The position numbers and the translations under genes are program-made. Below the pieces are notes generated by a model that was given only the letters and a program-made list of their open reading frames with translations, had not been told where the DNA came from and did not search any database. A DNA stretch of 64,000 nucleotides from Chloroflexota bacterium (lineage in GTDB: Bacteria > Chloroflexota > UBA11872 > VXOZ01): positions 56,051 through 120,050 of the forward strand of contig JAPOQA010000016.1 of the NCBI GenBank assembly GCA_026710945.1, written 5' to 3'. Positions 37,637 through 46,940 of this stretch are shown piece by piece. How positions within the stretch are numbered: position 1 is the stretch's first letter; every line of letters starts with the position of its first letter.

Positions 37637-38545
37637 ATGGGGATGCCACCGCCGACAGATGAACTACCGGATGCCAGTTACGCGGACGCAGTTTTCACCG
37701 TCGTCACCCTGCGCACGGCGGCTGTGACCGGCCTGGCGGCCGGTGCATTTGTTCCGTTAATTCCCCTTGCACTTCTCGTTCTGGTCGGCCTATTTGGCAC
37801 GTTACTCTTCAATCGTGGCACGGTCTACACGACCATGTCACTTGCAATATCACCGGCAAACCTCCAGATTGCGGCAGAGACCTACGTGCTGGTGCTCCTC
37901 GGGAGCATTGTCCTGGGAGCCGTCATGGGAGCGGTACGGCGCTGGTGCGTCCGGCGGTATATTTCCTGGTCGTTGCTCGTGGGGCACCACTTTTCGTCCC
38001 ATCCGGGACCGCAAACGGCCATAGCAGCCTTTATGGTGCCCTTGCTCATAGCTGCCGCTCTGCACAACATCAGCCTCGAAGTTGGCTTTCTCGTAAGCAT
38101 TGCGCCCGTGCTTGTATTCATGTTTCCTCTCTGGTCACTTAGCGGCTTTGTATACGAGGCGTTGTGGGAACCAATTGTCTTCCTCATCCTGCGCGTCGCC
38201 GTAGGCGAGCCATTGACCTGGCTCAGACGAGAAGCAGCGCTCGTACGCCTGTTGAAAGATGATTCCGAGTTGTACGGTTGCCGCCTCCATGCGGTCCGGA
38301 TTGATTCCGAGACCGGTGTGGCGCACATTCGCGGCGACTTTCGCACGCCCGATCACTTTCGCCGGGCACGAGAAGTCGGCATGCGCGTAATCGGTGTACG
38401 CGCAGTTGAGGCAGAAGGTCTGACCATCCTTGAAAAGCAAGTCGATAGACCTACCTCAATGCCGGACAACCAGGCTGTCGGTAGTGACCTTCCTTTGCAT
38501 GGAATATGCGGAGAGCAGAAAACGGAGAACGGAAAGTCATTGTGA
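37637..38545 (+). CDS. multi-pass membrane protein with C-terminal soluble domain (paralogue A)
   Basis: The 302-residue protein is read from ATG 37637, which has GGAG upstream; the TTG at 37580 is less likely. It has four or more membrane segments (for example FVPLIPLALLVLVGLFGTLL and YVLVLLGSIVLGAVMGAV), with an intervening RRWCVRRYISWSLLVGHHFSSHPGP. The soluble end has HAVRIDSETGVAHIRGDFR, a small alpha/beta domain resembling a BON-like fold. It has no named family that I recognise. It is followed by a clear paralogue. The function is unknown; the setting suggests envelope stress. Confidence 0.75.
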   Translation: MGMPPPTDELPDASYADAVFTVVTLRTAAVTGLAAGAFVPLIPLALLVLVGLFGTLLFNRGTVYTTMSLAISPANLQIAAETYVLVLLGSIVLGAVMGAVRRWCVRRYISWSLLVGHHFSSHPGPQTAIAAFMVPLLIAAALHNISLEVGFLVSIAPVLVFMFPLWSLSGFVYEALWEPIVFLILRVAVGEPLTWLRREAALVRLLKDDSELYGCRLHAVRIDSETGVAHIRGDFRTPDHFRRAREVGMRVIGVRAVEAEGLTILEKQVDRPTSMPDNQAVGSDLPLHGICGEQKTENGKSL

Positions 38546-38699
38546 GTTCTCGCACTTCCGAGTGCTATGGGCGGCACGAGTGTCCTTGCCGGCGCTGGTC
38601 TCTGTCGCTTTCCAAGCACCCCGCTTTGGTAGCTTTAGTCTCATGGAGCAATAGACCGTGATAAACGCGGATCCTCATAAACCGGACAGGATTCCGCTG

Positions 38700-39521
38700 A
38701 TGGAGACATTGCCCAGCGATGTGCCTGATGCGCTTGACGCAGACACTGTTCTCACGGTCGTCAGCGTGCGCACCGTAATGGCGGCCGGCTTTGCTGCCGG
38801 CGCGCTGTTACCGTGCATTCCCCTGGTGCTCCTTGGTGCTGTTGGCGTAGTCGCTACTCTTCTCTTCAATCGTGGCACGATAGGCTTCACAGCCGTCACT
38901 ACGTTTGCAAGCAGCGTTACGCCTTTGGCCGTATTCACGCTCTTGCTTGTTGTCCTCGCCGGCGGAGTTTTGGGCGCCGTCATGGGTGCGGTACGCCGTT
39001 GGAGCGTGCGTCGAGGGATCTCCTGGAGTTTGCTGGTCGGCTCCTATTTTTCGTCGCATCCGGGCCCGCAATCGGTCATTGCTCTTGCGGTAGTACCCAT
39101 TCTGGCTGCAGCCACCCTGCACGCAGTGGGTGTCGCTGCGGGCTATAGGCTAAGCTTTGCGCCGATATTCTTTATCGTTTTCCCACCCGCCTGGCTACTC
39201 TCAGGATTGATGTTCGAATCGGCGTGGGAAGCCCTTGTCTTACCCATGTTGCGCTCAAATGCCGCAGAACCTATGCGGTGGCTGATGCGTGAGGCCGCGC
39301 TTTTTCGCTTGTTGAAGGATGATTCCTACCTCTTTGAATGCCGCCTGGATGCCGTGCGCATAGATGCAGAGACCGGTGTGGCCCACGTTCAAGGCGACTT
39401 TCGCACGCCGGACCATCTGCGACGTGTACGGGATATTGGCCTACGAGTGATCGGTGTCAAAGAGGTGGAGGCATCAGCACTGCCTACCCGCTACACTGAG
39501 AATGCCCAGACTAGCCGGTAG
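38700..39521 (+). CDS. multi-pass membrane protein with C-terminal soluble domain (paralogue B)
   Basis: About 273 residues from ATG 38700, where the N-terminus METLPSDVPDALDADTV aligns with the start of paralogue A. A GTG at 38658 with GGAG upstream is an alternative that adds 14 residues. It shares VLGAVMGAVRRW, ISWSLLVGSYFSSHPGPQ, LFRLLKDDSYLFECRLDAVR and GVAHVQGDFRTPDHLRR with paralogue A. The tandem pair is separated by about 150 bp. The shared FSSHPGP loop and the C-terminal domain are the best handles for finding relatives. Confidence 0.75.
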   Translation: METLPSDVPDALDADTVLTVVSVRTVMAAGFAAGALLPCIPLVLLGAVGVVATLLFNRGTIGFTAVTTFASSVTPLAVFTLLLVVLAGGVLGAVMGAVRRWSVRRGISWSLLVGSYFSSHPGPQSVIALAVVPILAAATLHAVGVAAGYRLSFAPIFFIVFPPAWLLSGLMFESAWEALVLPMLRSNAAEPMRWLMREAALFRLLKDDSYLFECRLDAVRIDAETGVAHVQGDFRTPDHLRRVRDIGLRVIGVKEVEASALPTRYTENAQTSR

Positions 39522-39586
39522 CCGTTTCGATCTTGCGTACTGCTTTAATTGATCCAAGCCCCCAGACCGAGAGGAGACATTGCAGC

Positions 39587-40921
39587 ATGACCCGACGCAA
39601 ACTTCTCGGTGGCGCGCTGCTTGGAACAAGTGTCTCATTGCTACTGAGTTGTGGCGGTGGTGACGAGGAAGATCGACCGCCACAAGATGAGCCTGGCTCC
39701 CGGGTTGGAGTCGGCGTTGATGCGGCAAAGGAGGTACAGCAGTTTGCGCTGGCTGTCCTGGACCATCCCCTCATGGTTACGCCCGGTCAGAAAGCCATAC
39801 AGGAGTGGACAAGGGGTAATGTACCCGGCGCACCCCCGGGGACGTCGCTGCAACTAGTGTTGGTTCCAACGGAGGGAGGGGCTAGAGATTTTCTTGCCAC
39901 GCAGTCGGCAGGAGGAGTCTCTGCAGACTTCATTTGGCTGCCGCATCAGGAGGATGTCCCGGACATATACAAGACCGGGCTGCTCGCGCCGCTCGACCGC
40001 TGGCTGCAAGCGGACGACCAGAGGCCCCTCGAGGTCTTTGCCGAAGAAGCCCGCCGTCTGGTGCGATTTCGGGCGCAGACCTTGGCGTTGCCGATTGCAG
40101 TCGCCCCGGGTGTGCTGGCTCACAATTCACTCCGATTTGAGCGCGCCGCTGTGGCAGCACCCACGCACGAGTGGACGTGGGAAGACTTCATAGAGGCGGC
40201 CAAACGCTTAACGGAGGATTTAGACGGCGATGGTTCTCCTGACCGCTGGGGCTTTGTCGCTGCGGCGTACTTTCCGGATTGGCTGCCGCTCCTGCTGCAG
40301 GAAGGCGGCACGGTTGCCGACCTAGACATGGGGAAGATTGGAATGGATGAACCGGCGAGCCTACGCGCGCTAAGCGCTTGGGATGAGCTGGGAAGAGTGC
40401 ACGGCATACTACCCTATGGACCTGAGGTCACCACAAGAGCGCTTCAGGGCTACCACGACCTCTTTCAAAGAGGGATGTTTTTCTCAATTTTCTTTCAATA
40501 CTTGCCCGAGCATTGGCGGCTCGTTACTCCAATGCCCGCTGGTGCCAGTAATACGACCCCCCTCGTTCTCACGGAAGCGCTGGCTATTCCGGATGCAGCA
40601 CAGGGAGAGCGCGCCTACGAGATACTCGTGCCATTAGCGAGTTGGCTTGGCGAACGCCGCGTTTTGCCGTCAGTTACGGCAGGCTGGCAATTCATCAAGC
40701 GTCCCGATCGTGACCACTTTGACCTGGTGTTTTCTGAGTCGACGCAAGACACTGTATTGCAAGCCCTGGCTAATGCCAAGGCTTCCCACGTTGCGAGCAG
40801 CCCAGCCATGACCAACGCCCTGTTCAATATCATTACGTATCGTCTGGCTCGGGATGAGGTGGGAGTCGAGCAAGCGGCCACGCAGGCAACAGACTGGCTC
40901 ACCAACTACGTCAACGAATAG
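39587..40921 (+). CDS. solute-binding lipoprotein, ABC-type (intact paralogue)
   Basis: The 444-residue protein is read from ATG 39587, with GAGGAG upstream. It begins MTRRKLLGGALLGTSVSLLL, a Tat-like lipoprotein signal with lipobox LLSC (Cys22), followed by a Gly/Asp/Glu-rich linker. The mature part is a family 1 solute-binding protein with ADFIWLPHQEDVPDIYKTG, LALPIAVAPGVLAHN and YFPDWLPLLLQEGG. It is closely similar to the disrupted gene at 42631-44016. No permease or ATPase gene is adjacent, so the ligand is unknown. Confidence 0.85.
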   Translation: MTRRKLLGGALLGTSVSLLLSCGGGDEEDRPPQDEPGSRVGVGVDAAKEVQQFALAVLDHPLMVTPGQKAIQEWTRGNVPGAPPGTSLQLVLVPTEGGARDFLATQSAGGVSADFIWLPHQEDVPDIYKTGLLAPLDRWLQADDQRPLEVFAEEARRLVRFRAQTLALPIAVAPGVLAHNSLRFERAAVAAPTHEWTWEDFIEAAKRLTEDLDGDGSPDRWGFVAAAYFPDWLPLLLQEGGTVADLDMGKIGMDEPASLRALSAWDELGRVHGILPYGPEVTTRALQGYHDLFQRGMFFSIFFQYLPEHWRLVTPMPAGASNTTPLVLTEALAIPDAAQGERAYEILVPLASWLGERRVLPSVTAGWQFIKRPDRDHFDLVFSESTQDTVLQALANAKASHVASSPAMTNALFNIITYRLARDEVGVEQAATQATDWLTNYVNE

Positions 40922-41185
40922 CTTCGTCTCGTGAAGACCGCTACTAAACGTACGCGCAATTGCAGAAAAAAGGTGAGAGTTATCCAGCCTGACTTTTTTC
41001 CCGGTTCACCCAGTTCACCACATAGAGAAGAGGCGGTAGGCCATCAAAGTGCGAGTGTACGGTTGTACTGAACTCGGGAGAGTCCGGATGGTTGCACCTC
41101 TACAGTTGTCCAACTGGGACGTATAGCCCCCTTCGAAGCGCGCCCACCGCCACACTCGTGCAATGCAAGTGACTATACTTTACAT

Positions 41186-41219
41186 AAAAGCGCCTGTCGC
41201 TCAGGCGACAGGCGCTTTT
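41186..41219 (-). terminator. strong hairpin terminator of the pspA-pspAA operon
   Basis: AAAAGCGCCTGTCGC (41186-41200) pairs perfectly with GCGACAGGCGCTTTT (41205-41219), a 15-bp stem with a 4-nt loop. Its arms end in A4 and T4, so it can stop transcription in both directions. It lies about 40 bp past the end of the minus-strand psp operon. The rest of the 338-bp gap (40922-41259) shows nothing else. Confidence 0.85.
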
Positions 41220-41259
41220 CCCTTGCTTTGCCAATTGAGGCCAATCTACTCCACCGGGT

Positions 41260-41547
41260 TTACTCCGAGCGGCCTGGAACAAACCCTTCAGCGCCAAGTA
41301 GCTTCTGAGCTTCTTCCAGTGTCTCATCCGGCGGCGGTAGAATTACGTCTGAGGGCACTATCTCGTCATCCGGCAGCGGCGTGCCCTTTTGGGTAATCAA
41401 GTCGTGCATCTGCTGGAGCAACTCACGAAAAGACCCGTCATCGGTACCTGTTACAGCCTGCTCGATGGCATCATCAAAGCGCTGCAAATCGGATATGATA
41501 GCGTCGTCAAGGCGGTATTGACCCACAGTGGCGATGCGAACTATCAT
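41260..41547 (-). CDS. PspA-associated protein PspAA
   Basis: The 95-residue protein opens MIVRIATVGQYRLDDAIISD and ends with LPPPDETLEEAQKLLGAEG and GTPLPDDEIVPSDVILP. This matches the PspAA family, encoded next to pspA in actinobacteria and Chloroflexota. Its start codon overlaps the pspA stop in an ATGA, so translation is coupled. It probably binds PspA or helps to regulate the membrane-stress response. Its activity is not known. Confidence 0.85.
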   Translation of the reverse strand: MIVRIATVGQYRLDDAIISDLQRFDDAIEQAVTGTDDGSFRELLQQMHDLITQKGTPLPDDEIVPSDVILPPPDETLEEAQKLLGAEGFVPGRSE

Positions 41548-42275
41548 GCGTGGTCCTCCAACTGCTTCTTGCCTTTGTCCTCTAGCTGTCGCTTGAGCAT
41601 TTCCAACTCTTCATCCACGCCGCTTTCGGTACTGAGCTTATTCAACTCTCTATCCACAAAGTCAGAGCGTGATCCTGTGGAATCCTCCAGCACCCCGGTA
41701 TCCACTAGTTCATCAATCGCCAATGCCCGGGCCTGCAAGGACTCCGTGCGTTCTTCAGCTCGCTCGACGAGCAACGAGACGTCCGCCATTTCCTCAGAAA
41801 GTCCCGATACCGATTCGCTAATTCGTGTCTGCGCCTCAGCCGCGCTGTATTGGGCCTTGATAACTTCCTTACGTGTGCGGAAGTTTTCTACTTTCGCCAC
41901 AAGCTTTTGCTCGGTGAGCGCCAGCCGCTCCTGATCCTGCTCCAGAGCTTGGATCTGCTGTCGGAGCCCATCTGCCTGGGTCACTATGAGTTGCTTGCGT
42001 TGCAGCGCGATGCGGGCAAGGTCTTCGCGGCCCGCCTGGATGGCACGCTGAGCCTGGTCTGAAAGTTTTGCTTCGTTGCCTTCCAACTTTGCGGCCTGCA
42101 TTTCGAGGCGCCGCTTGGATGTTACAACTTCAACAATACCGCGCTTGACCTTGTGCAGTTGTTCAAGCTGTCGTTCGTAAGCGTAGTCAAGCGTCTCAGC
42201 CGGGTCCTCGCTTCGGTCTAACAGCGCATTGATTTTGGCGCTGAGCACAGCGCCCATCCGCGAAAAGGCTCCCAT
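41544..42275 (-). CDS. pspA: PspA/IM30 family membrane-stress protein
   Basis: The 243-residue protein is read from ATG 42275, five bases after GGAGGAG; the upstream start at 42365 is rejected. It opens MGAFSRMGAVLSAKINALLD, the amphipathic helix 0 typical of the family, then EDPAETLDYAYERQLEQLH and long coiled coils to about 200. PspA oligomers protect damaged membranes and cap leaks. It is part of an operon with pspAA. A predicted promoter and a palindrome lie upstream. Confidence 0.93.
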   Translation of the reverse strand: MGAFSRMGAVLSAKINALLDRSEDPAETLDYAYERQLEQLHKVKRGIVEVVTSKRRLEMQAAKLEGNEAKLSDQAQRAIQAGREDLARIALQRKQLIVTQADGLRQQIQALEQDQERLALTEQKLVAKVENFRTRKEVIKAQYSAAEAQTRISESVSGLSEEMADVSLLVERAEERTESLQARALAIDELVDTGVLEDSTGSRSDFVDRELNKLSTESGVDEELEMLKRQLEDKGKKQLEDHA

Positions 42276-42319
42276 TCGCACTCCTCCGGTTCGGTGACCG
42301 CTGGGGTCTCCTTCAACCG

Positions 42320-42340
42320 TACTTGACACTTTCTCAAGTA
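42320..42340 (-). promoter_or_regulatory. inverted repeat in the pspA leader
   Basis: TACTTGA (42320-42326) and TCAAGTA (42334-42340) form a perfect 7-bp inverted repeat with a 7-bp spacer. It lies between the predicted pspA promoter and the start codon. The CTTGA/TCAAG half sites recall the HspR operator, but the spacing is shorter than in HAIR, so another dimeric regulator is equally possible. Confidence 0.45.
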
Positions 42341-42368
42341 TCCCACAGGAATACGGCTTGGTCAAACA

Positions 42369-42397
42369 ACTCTAAATGGCAGTGCAATTCCCGTCAA
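42369..42397 (-). promoter_or_regulatory. predicted pspA promoter
   Basis: Read on the minus strand, TTGACG (42397-42392) and TAGAGT (42374-42369) are separated by 17 bp. It lies about 95 bp upstream of the pspA ATG. On the other side this 355-bp gap leads to the broken solute-binding gene and I see nothing else in it. Confidence 0.5.
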
Positions 42398-42630
42398 TTG
42401 TACTTTGAGAGATACTCAGGAGAGCATGCGCGAGCTTGAGTTGCACTGTACATAATTACAGATTATACTGGAAGTGACATTCTTGACATATAATTTCACT
42501 GTGGTTACGCAGCCAGACGGTCGAGACACTTTTCGCCACTGCAGCGCGCTTGCGCGAGCGACTGAGGGGACGCTTATGGGGTCTCGAATACAAGAAGCCT
42601 CCATTTGCAGGCATGGAAGGAGCAAGGACC

Positions 42631-44016
42631 GTGACGCGACGCGATTGGATGGGAATTGCAGTGTTCAGCGGTGCAGTAGCGCTGCTGGCAAGTTGTGGTG
42701 GTGATGAAGATGACGAGCAATCGTCGCGGATGGAACCGAGTTCCAGCGCGGCAGACATTGAAAAGCCCGCCAAGGAGCCGCGGCAGTATACGTTGGCGTA
42801 CCTGGAACATCAGTTCATTCAAAACCCGCCTAAGCCAAGCATTCTCGGCCGGGAAGTAGTCACAGGGTGGAATAGTGGCGAGGTGCCGGGCACGCCTGAG
42901 GGCGCAACGCTCGAGTTCGTCGCCATGCCGAGGAAGACCGACGATAACAACCGTTTTCTGGGTGCCGAGTCAGTACTTGACTACCTGAACACGGCGGCGG
43001 CAGGCGGGGTTTCCGCAGGGGATGTAGTTTGGCTTCCTTCCTATGCGCAAATCATGGATATCCTTAGAGCCAGGTTTTTCCTTCCACTTGATCGCTGGTT
43101 GCAGGAGGATACGCAGAGTCCGCTGGACGCGTTTTCGGATGAGGCCATGCGCCTCGTGCGGTATAAAGGCCAGACCCTCGGCTTGCCTATCGCGGTGGCG
43201 CCAGGCGTGCTCGGCTACGCCGCAGACCGCTTTCAGCGTGCCAATGTGGCCCCGCCGGATGCCGAATGGACCTGGTCGGACTTCATCGAGGCAGGCCAGC
43301 ACCTGACTCTGGACGCCAATGAAGACGGCAAGCCCGAACAGTGGGGCCTTTCGGCGAACTGGGACTTCCCGGACTGGCTACCCTTCCTGCTGTAGGAGGG
43401 CGGTGAAATCGTAGACTTGGATACAGGCGTCATACATCTGGAAGGACCGGCCGCCGAGCGCGCGCTCACGGCCTGGGATGAACTGGGGAGAGTGCATGGC
43501 ATCCTTCCCTATGGGCCCGACATCGCAGACTCTGATTTGCGGGGTTACGAGGACACTGTTCCAAGCGCCATGCGCTTTTCGCGTTTCATGAAGACTCCAT
43601 GGGGCTACTGGCCAAGCTACACGCCAATGCCGCAGGGACCAAAGAGAGCGACGCCGCTGTTGCTGGAGGAAGTGCTGGCGGCGCCGGCCACTGCGGACGC
43701 GGAGAGCGCGTATGAAGCGCTCATTCCTCTCGCTCACTGGATTGGCGAACGCCGGGTATTGCCCGCCGTGACGGCCGGCTGGCAATACCTTGAAAAACCG
43801 GATACCGGCCACTTCGACTTGATACTCCCAGAATCGATGCGAGAAACCGCGCTGCAGAGTTTACCCAATGCTAAAGCCTCCCACGCGGCCAGTAGCTCGG
43901 CAATCTCGTATCAACTCTTTTACCAAGTCACGCTGCCCCTGGCGCGTGGCGAGATTGTCATCGGGCAAGCGATTGATCAGGCGGTCAATGTGTGCCAGAG
44001 CTATCTTGCTGAATGA
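42631..44016 (+). pseudogene. solute-binding lipoprotein gene interrupted by one in-frame TAG
   Basis: The reading frame is intact from GTG 42631 (with AAGGAG upstream) to 44016 (461 residues) apart from a TAG at 43393-43395, codon 255. The N-terminus MTRRDWMGIAVFSGAVALL with lipobox LASC (Cys22) matches the intact paralogue at 39587-40921. In that paralogue the same site is CAG (Gln238) in LLLQEGG, so one C-to-T change explains the stop. Everything downstream stays in frame and alike, so the mutation is recent or the site is read through. A sequencing error is possible. No suppressor tRNA is seen in this window. Confidence 0.85.
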
Positions 44017-44025
44017 AAACTGGAA

Positions 44026-44059
44026 ATAAGTTCCGAGAAGATACATTCTCGGAACTTAT
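44026..44059 (+). terminator. strong hairpin terminator
   Basis: ATAAGTTCCGAGAA (44026-44039) pairs perfectly with TTCTCGGAACTTAT (44046-44059), a 14-bp stem with a 6-nt loop, nine bases after the pseudogene stop codon. It suggests the disrupted gene was a transcribed unit. Confidence 0.8.
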
Positions 44060-44369
44060 CTTGGATTTCGGAACCAATCTTGGTTTGATGTTTCAGTAGC
44101 CTATATCTGGTCGTCAGCCGACTCATGGGCTCAGAGATGGGCAGCGCTTGTCTCATTTAAATTGGCTGTCACTGAAGGAGCACAATGGCTGCGATCAGCC
44201 TCAGCATGATTTGCACGTGACTCCAGCCTACAAGGCATGTGCAATTGGGGCCGCGCCCACCAAGTCAATGAATCTGAAAACTGTGCCCAGAGCCGCGCCC
44301 AACGGGCTTACGCAAAAATCCCCTTGCAACTGGGACTACGAAATCCGAACTCAATGTCTCTGTATCGTT
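44060..44369. other. intergenic region, nothing seen
   Basis: The 310 bp lie between the terminator of the pseudogene and the end of the minus-strand C45 peptidase. Frames here are short, with no recognisable domain, tRNA or repeat. As both neighbouring genes end here, no promoter is required. Confidence 0.5.
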
Positions 44370-45434
44370 CTAGAGCGTGTAAGCCGTATAGCCGTTCGCG
44401 CACGGATTGCCGTAGCTGACGTGGAGTCGTCCCTGGAGCGGCTCCATCACGTAAGAGGCCACGGTTTCGATGCTCTCCGGCGTGCCATCGTTATGTCTAC
44501 AAATACTGTGAGGATGGCCGGCATGGTCAGACATCATCTGCATCACGTCGTTTGCCGACACACGGTCTACACTTGAGACCAACTGGTCTGCCCGGGCACA
44601 GCGCGGCTCTGAGTCGGGCAATTGGCTGCGAAACGTGTCGAACTGCTCAAGTTCAGGCGAACGAATGTTGTTCGTGTGTGCCAGGGTGTCATCGCTGGCT
44701 TCGAGTACGCCAACGCCGTGCGGAGCGGCAATCTCAGCATCCACCAAGCGGTTCTCTCCGTCCACCATCAGGTAATTGCCAGCAGAAGAGAATGTCGTCT
44801 TACTCATTATGTCAAGAACCTCCGCAAGATTGCGGCACTCCAAGATCCGCCGCTTGAGAGGGTAGTGTGAGACCCCGACCCGCCAGCCTTCCGTATAGAG
44901 TTGGTTTTGCACGAATGCAACACCGTGCTCATTGAAACCCGGGTACCCAATCACACCCGCCCACGTAAACATGATGAATGCCGGTTTCTCGTCTGGCGAC
45001 ACCTTCAACACCACGCCCACTTCCTTCATCCACTCCCCTACGTCCTGATTTTGGGCAATGATTGTACTCTCGTTGTCCGTACGGCTCGTCAGGAAGCCGA
45101 GCGAACTGCATCCGTCGCTCAACCCGGCGTCGCCCAATGTGAGCTCAGTGCGCACATTCAACAACACGACCTCAGACAGGGAGACATTTGCGCCTGCCGC
45201 GATGCCTTGCATCTCTGCTATTGCATCGGGAATGAACCCTTGGATGGAAGGCACAAACGACTCCGCCCGCGCTCGCAACGTTGCGGGATCTTGCTGTTTG
45301 TACTCTCCAATCGACCGATACGAATGCTCCAGGAAACTGCGAATTTGCTCGCGGCACGCCTCTCCGTGCTGGCGACCCAACTCATACGGCGCGCCACGTA
45401 CGTCAAAGAACGGATAGGATTGGCTTTGCGTCAC
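44370..45434 (-). CDS. C45 family (acyl-CoA:6-aminopenicillanate acyltransferase-like) peptidase
   Basis: The 354-residue protein starts at GTG 45434, with GGGAG upstream. PFFDVRGAPYELGRQHGEA at the N-terminus is the family signature. DGCSSLGFLTSR holds the predicted nucleophile Cys, which becomes N-terminal after self-cleavage. QNQDVGEWMKEVGVVLKV and GYPGFNEHGVAFVQNQL complete the Ntn-hydrolase fold. Members hydrolyse or transfer acyl groups from amide bonds. There is no signal peptide. It stands alone, so the substrate is not indicated. Confidence 0.88.
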   Translation of the reverse strand: MTQSQSYPFFDVRGAPYELGRQHGEACREQIRSFLEHSYRSIGEYKQQDPATLRARAESFVPSIQGFIPDAIAEMQGIAAGANVSLSEVVLLNVRTELTLGDAGLSDGCSSLGFLTSRTDNESTIIAQNQDVGEWMKEVGVVLKVSPDEKPAFIMFTWAGVIGYPGFNEHGVAFVQNQLYTEGWRVGVSHYPLKRRILECRNLAEVLDIMSKTTFSSAGNYLMVDGENRLVDAEIAAPHGVGVLEASDDTLAHTNNIRSPELEQFDTFRSQLPDSEPRCARADQLVSSVDRVSANDVMQMMSDHAGHPHSICRHNDGTPESIETVASYVMEPLQGRLHVSYGNPCANGYTAYTL

Positions 45435-45765
45435 CGGCCTACTCCCTCTGTTATGTAAAGATAAGTGCGCCTTCCAGGGCGGTCTTGGCAGTCTGCGCTA
45501 CTAGCGATATCGTACGCTTGTCATCATGCGGCGGCAAGCATTCGAATTGCTAATCCAAGACTGCCATAATATCACCAAGTCAACGTATTTGCGGTCGAGT
45601 TATTCACAGAGTCAATCTGCCGTCTCTTCCGAGACACGTGGTGATGCAATGCGAAACGATGGGGTGCTTTATAGTATTCAGGCCTGGTACATTCCATCGT
45701 ATGCGAGAGCTGGCATTCGCCCCGTAGCGAAGTAAACCGTTTCCACTACAATAGGTGATAAAACC
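45435..45765. other. divergent intergenic region, nothing clear
   Basis: The 331 bp separate the start of the minus-strand C45 gene from the plus-strand dehydrogenase gene and should hold both promoters. A TATAGT box with no good -35 is present near 45670. No gene, tRNA or repeat was seen. Confidence 0.45.
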
Positions 45766-46779
45766 ATGGACTCCCTAGATATTGTCTTTCTTGCCAAAGA
45801 CTCTGTTGCTGTTCAGCGGCATCCCGTACCGGATGTCCAGTCGGGTCAAATTCTGGTGCGTCTGCGGCGCTCCCTCATCAGCACTGGTACAGAATGCATC
45901 TGCTTGCAACGCAACTTTGCGCCAGGCACGCACTGGGACGAGTGGGTGAAGTATCCCTTCCGGCCTGGGTACAGCGCGGTTGGGGAGGTGCTTGAGACCG
46001 CCGCCGGGGTTACCAGTGTAGTTTCAGGAGACCGCGTTGCAATGCCCGCGAAGCACGGGCAGTACGCCATCAGCGACGCGGGGCGCGCCATAAAGATTCC
46101 GGAGGGCGTTACTGATCAGGCTGCCGCCTGGTTCTACTTGGCGTGCATTGCGCAGAATGCTGTCCGGCGCGCGGAGCACCGGCTGGGCGACGACGTGGTG
46201 GTGATAGGCGCCGGCATATTGGGTCAGCTAGTGGTGCAATTCGTGCGTTTGCTCGGAGCCAATCGGGTGATAGTCATCGATCCGGCACCGGCGCGTCTAG
46301 CACTGGCAGCATCCCACGGTGCGACCCACACTTTGCCGATCTCATCTGCTGATGCTGAGGAGACAATCGCGTCGCTTACGCATGGGAAGCTGGCCGACGT
46401 CGTCTACGACATTACCGGCAACGCGGCGGTATTGCCCACGGCACTGCCACTGGCGCGGCGCTTCGGGAAAGTCCTGCTGCTCGGTGACACCGGCACGCCT
46501 TCAAATCAACGGCTCACCGGCGACATCATCCGCCGCGGCGTGACGCTCGTAGGTGCCCACAGCTCCAACCCGCCTCCCACCGCAACCGACTACGCCCACT
46601 GGACCCACAAGCACATGACGGAACTCTTCTTCACCTATGTGGAACGCGGCCAAATGCAGGTTGAGGACCTCATTACGCACCACTATGACCCACGCGAAGC
46701 CCCCGATGCGTATTCCATGCTCACGCAAGACCGTTCCCAAGCCATAGGCGTGCAATTCGATTGGACGCGCCTGAGCTAG
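45766..46779 (+). CDS. medium-chain zinc-type alcohol dehydrogenase family protein
   Basis: The 337-residue protein has an N-terminal GroES-like fold with LISTGTECICLQ and FRPGYSAVGEV. The nucleotide-binding domain has VVVIGAGILGQLVVQFVRLLGA and ends with VLLLGDTG. The usual catalytic zinc Cys-His pair (G-H-E) is not preserved: the segment reads PGYSAVGEV, so the metal may be absent. It probably oxidises or reduces a sugar alcohol or alcohol with NAD(P). It is a single gene between two unrelated units. Confidence 0.82.
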   Translation: MDSLDIVFLAKDSVAVQRHPVPDVQSGQILVRLRRSLISTGTECICLQRNFAPGTHWDEWVKYPFRPGYSAVGEVLETAAGVTSVVSGDRVAMPAKHGQYAISDAGRAIKIPEGVTDQAAAWFYLACIAQNAVRRAEHRLGDDVVVIGAGILGQLVVQFVRLLGANRVIVIDPAPARLALAASHGATHTLPISSADAEETIASLTHGKLADVVYDITGNAAVLPTALPLARRFGKVLLLGDTGTPSNQRLTGDIIRRGVTLVGAHSSNPPPTATDYAHWTHKHMTELFFTYVERGQMQVEDLITHHYDPREAPDAYSMLTQDRSQAIGVQFDWTRLS

Positions 46780-46940
46780 AGGATTGTATTCGACAACTGC
46801 AACGCCTGACGACCTGATCAATCGATCCGCAATGGCAAGTCCACACCCTATTAATCGCGGTTCAAGAACCTTCAGATGCAATCGCCACGTTGGCGCTATG
46901 CCCGAGCTCTCTACATTCAATCTAGTCGAGACGATCTCAG

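Noticed and set aside
43393..43395. Programmed read-through or selenocysteine/pyrrolysine coding at the TAG
   Set aside because: The paralogue has Gln (CAG) there, no suppressor tRNA or special RNA structure is evident, and a simple mutation explains it.
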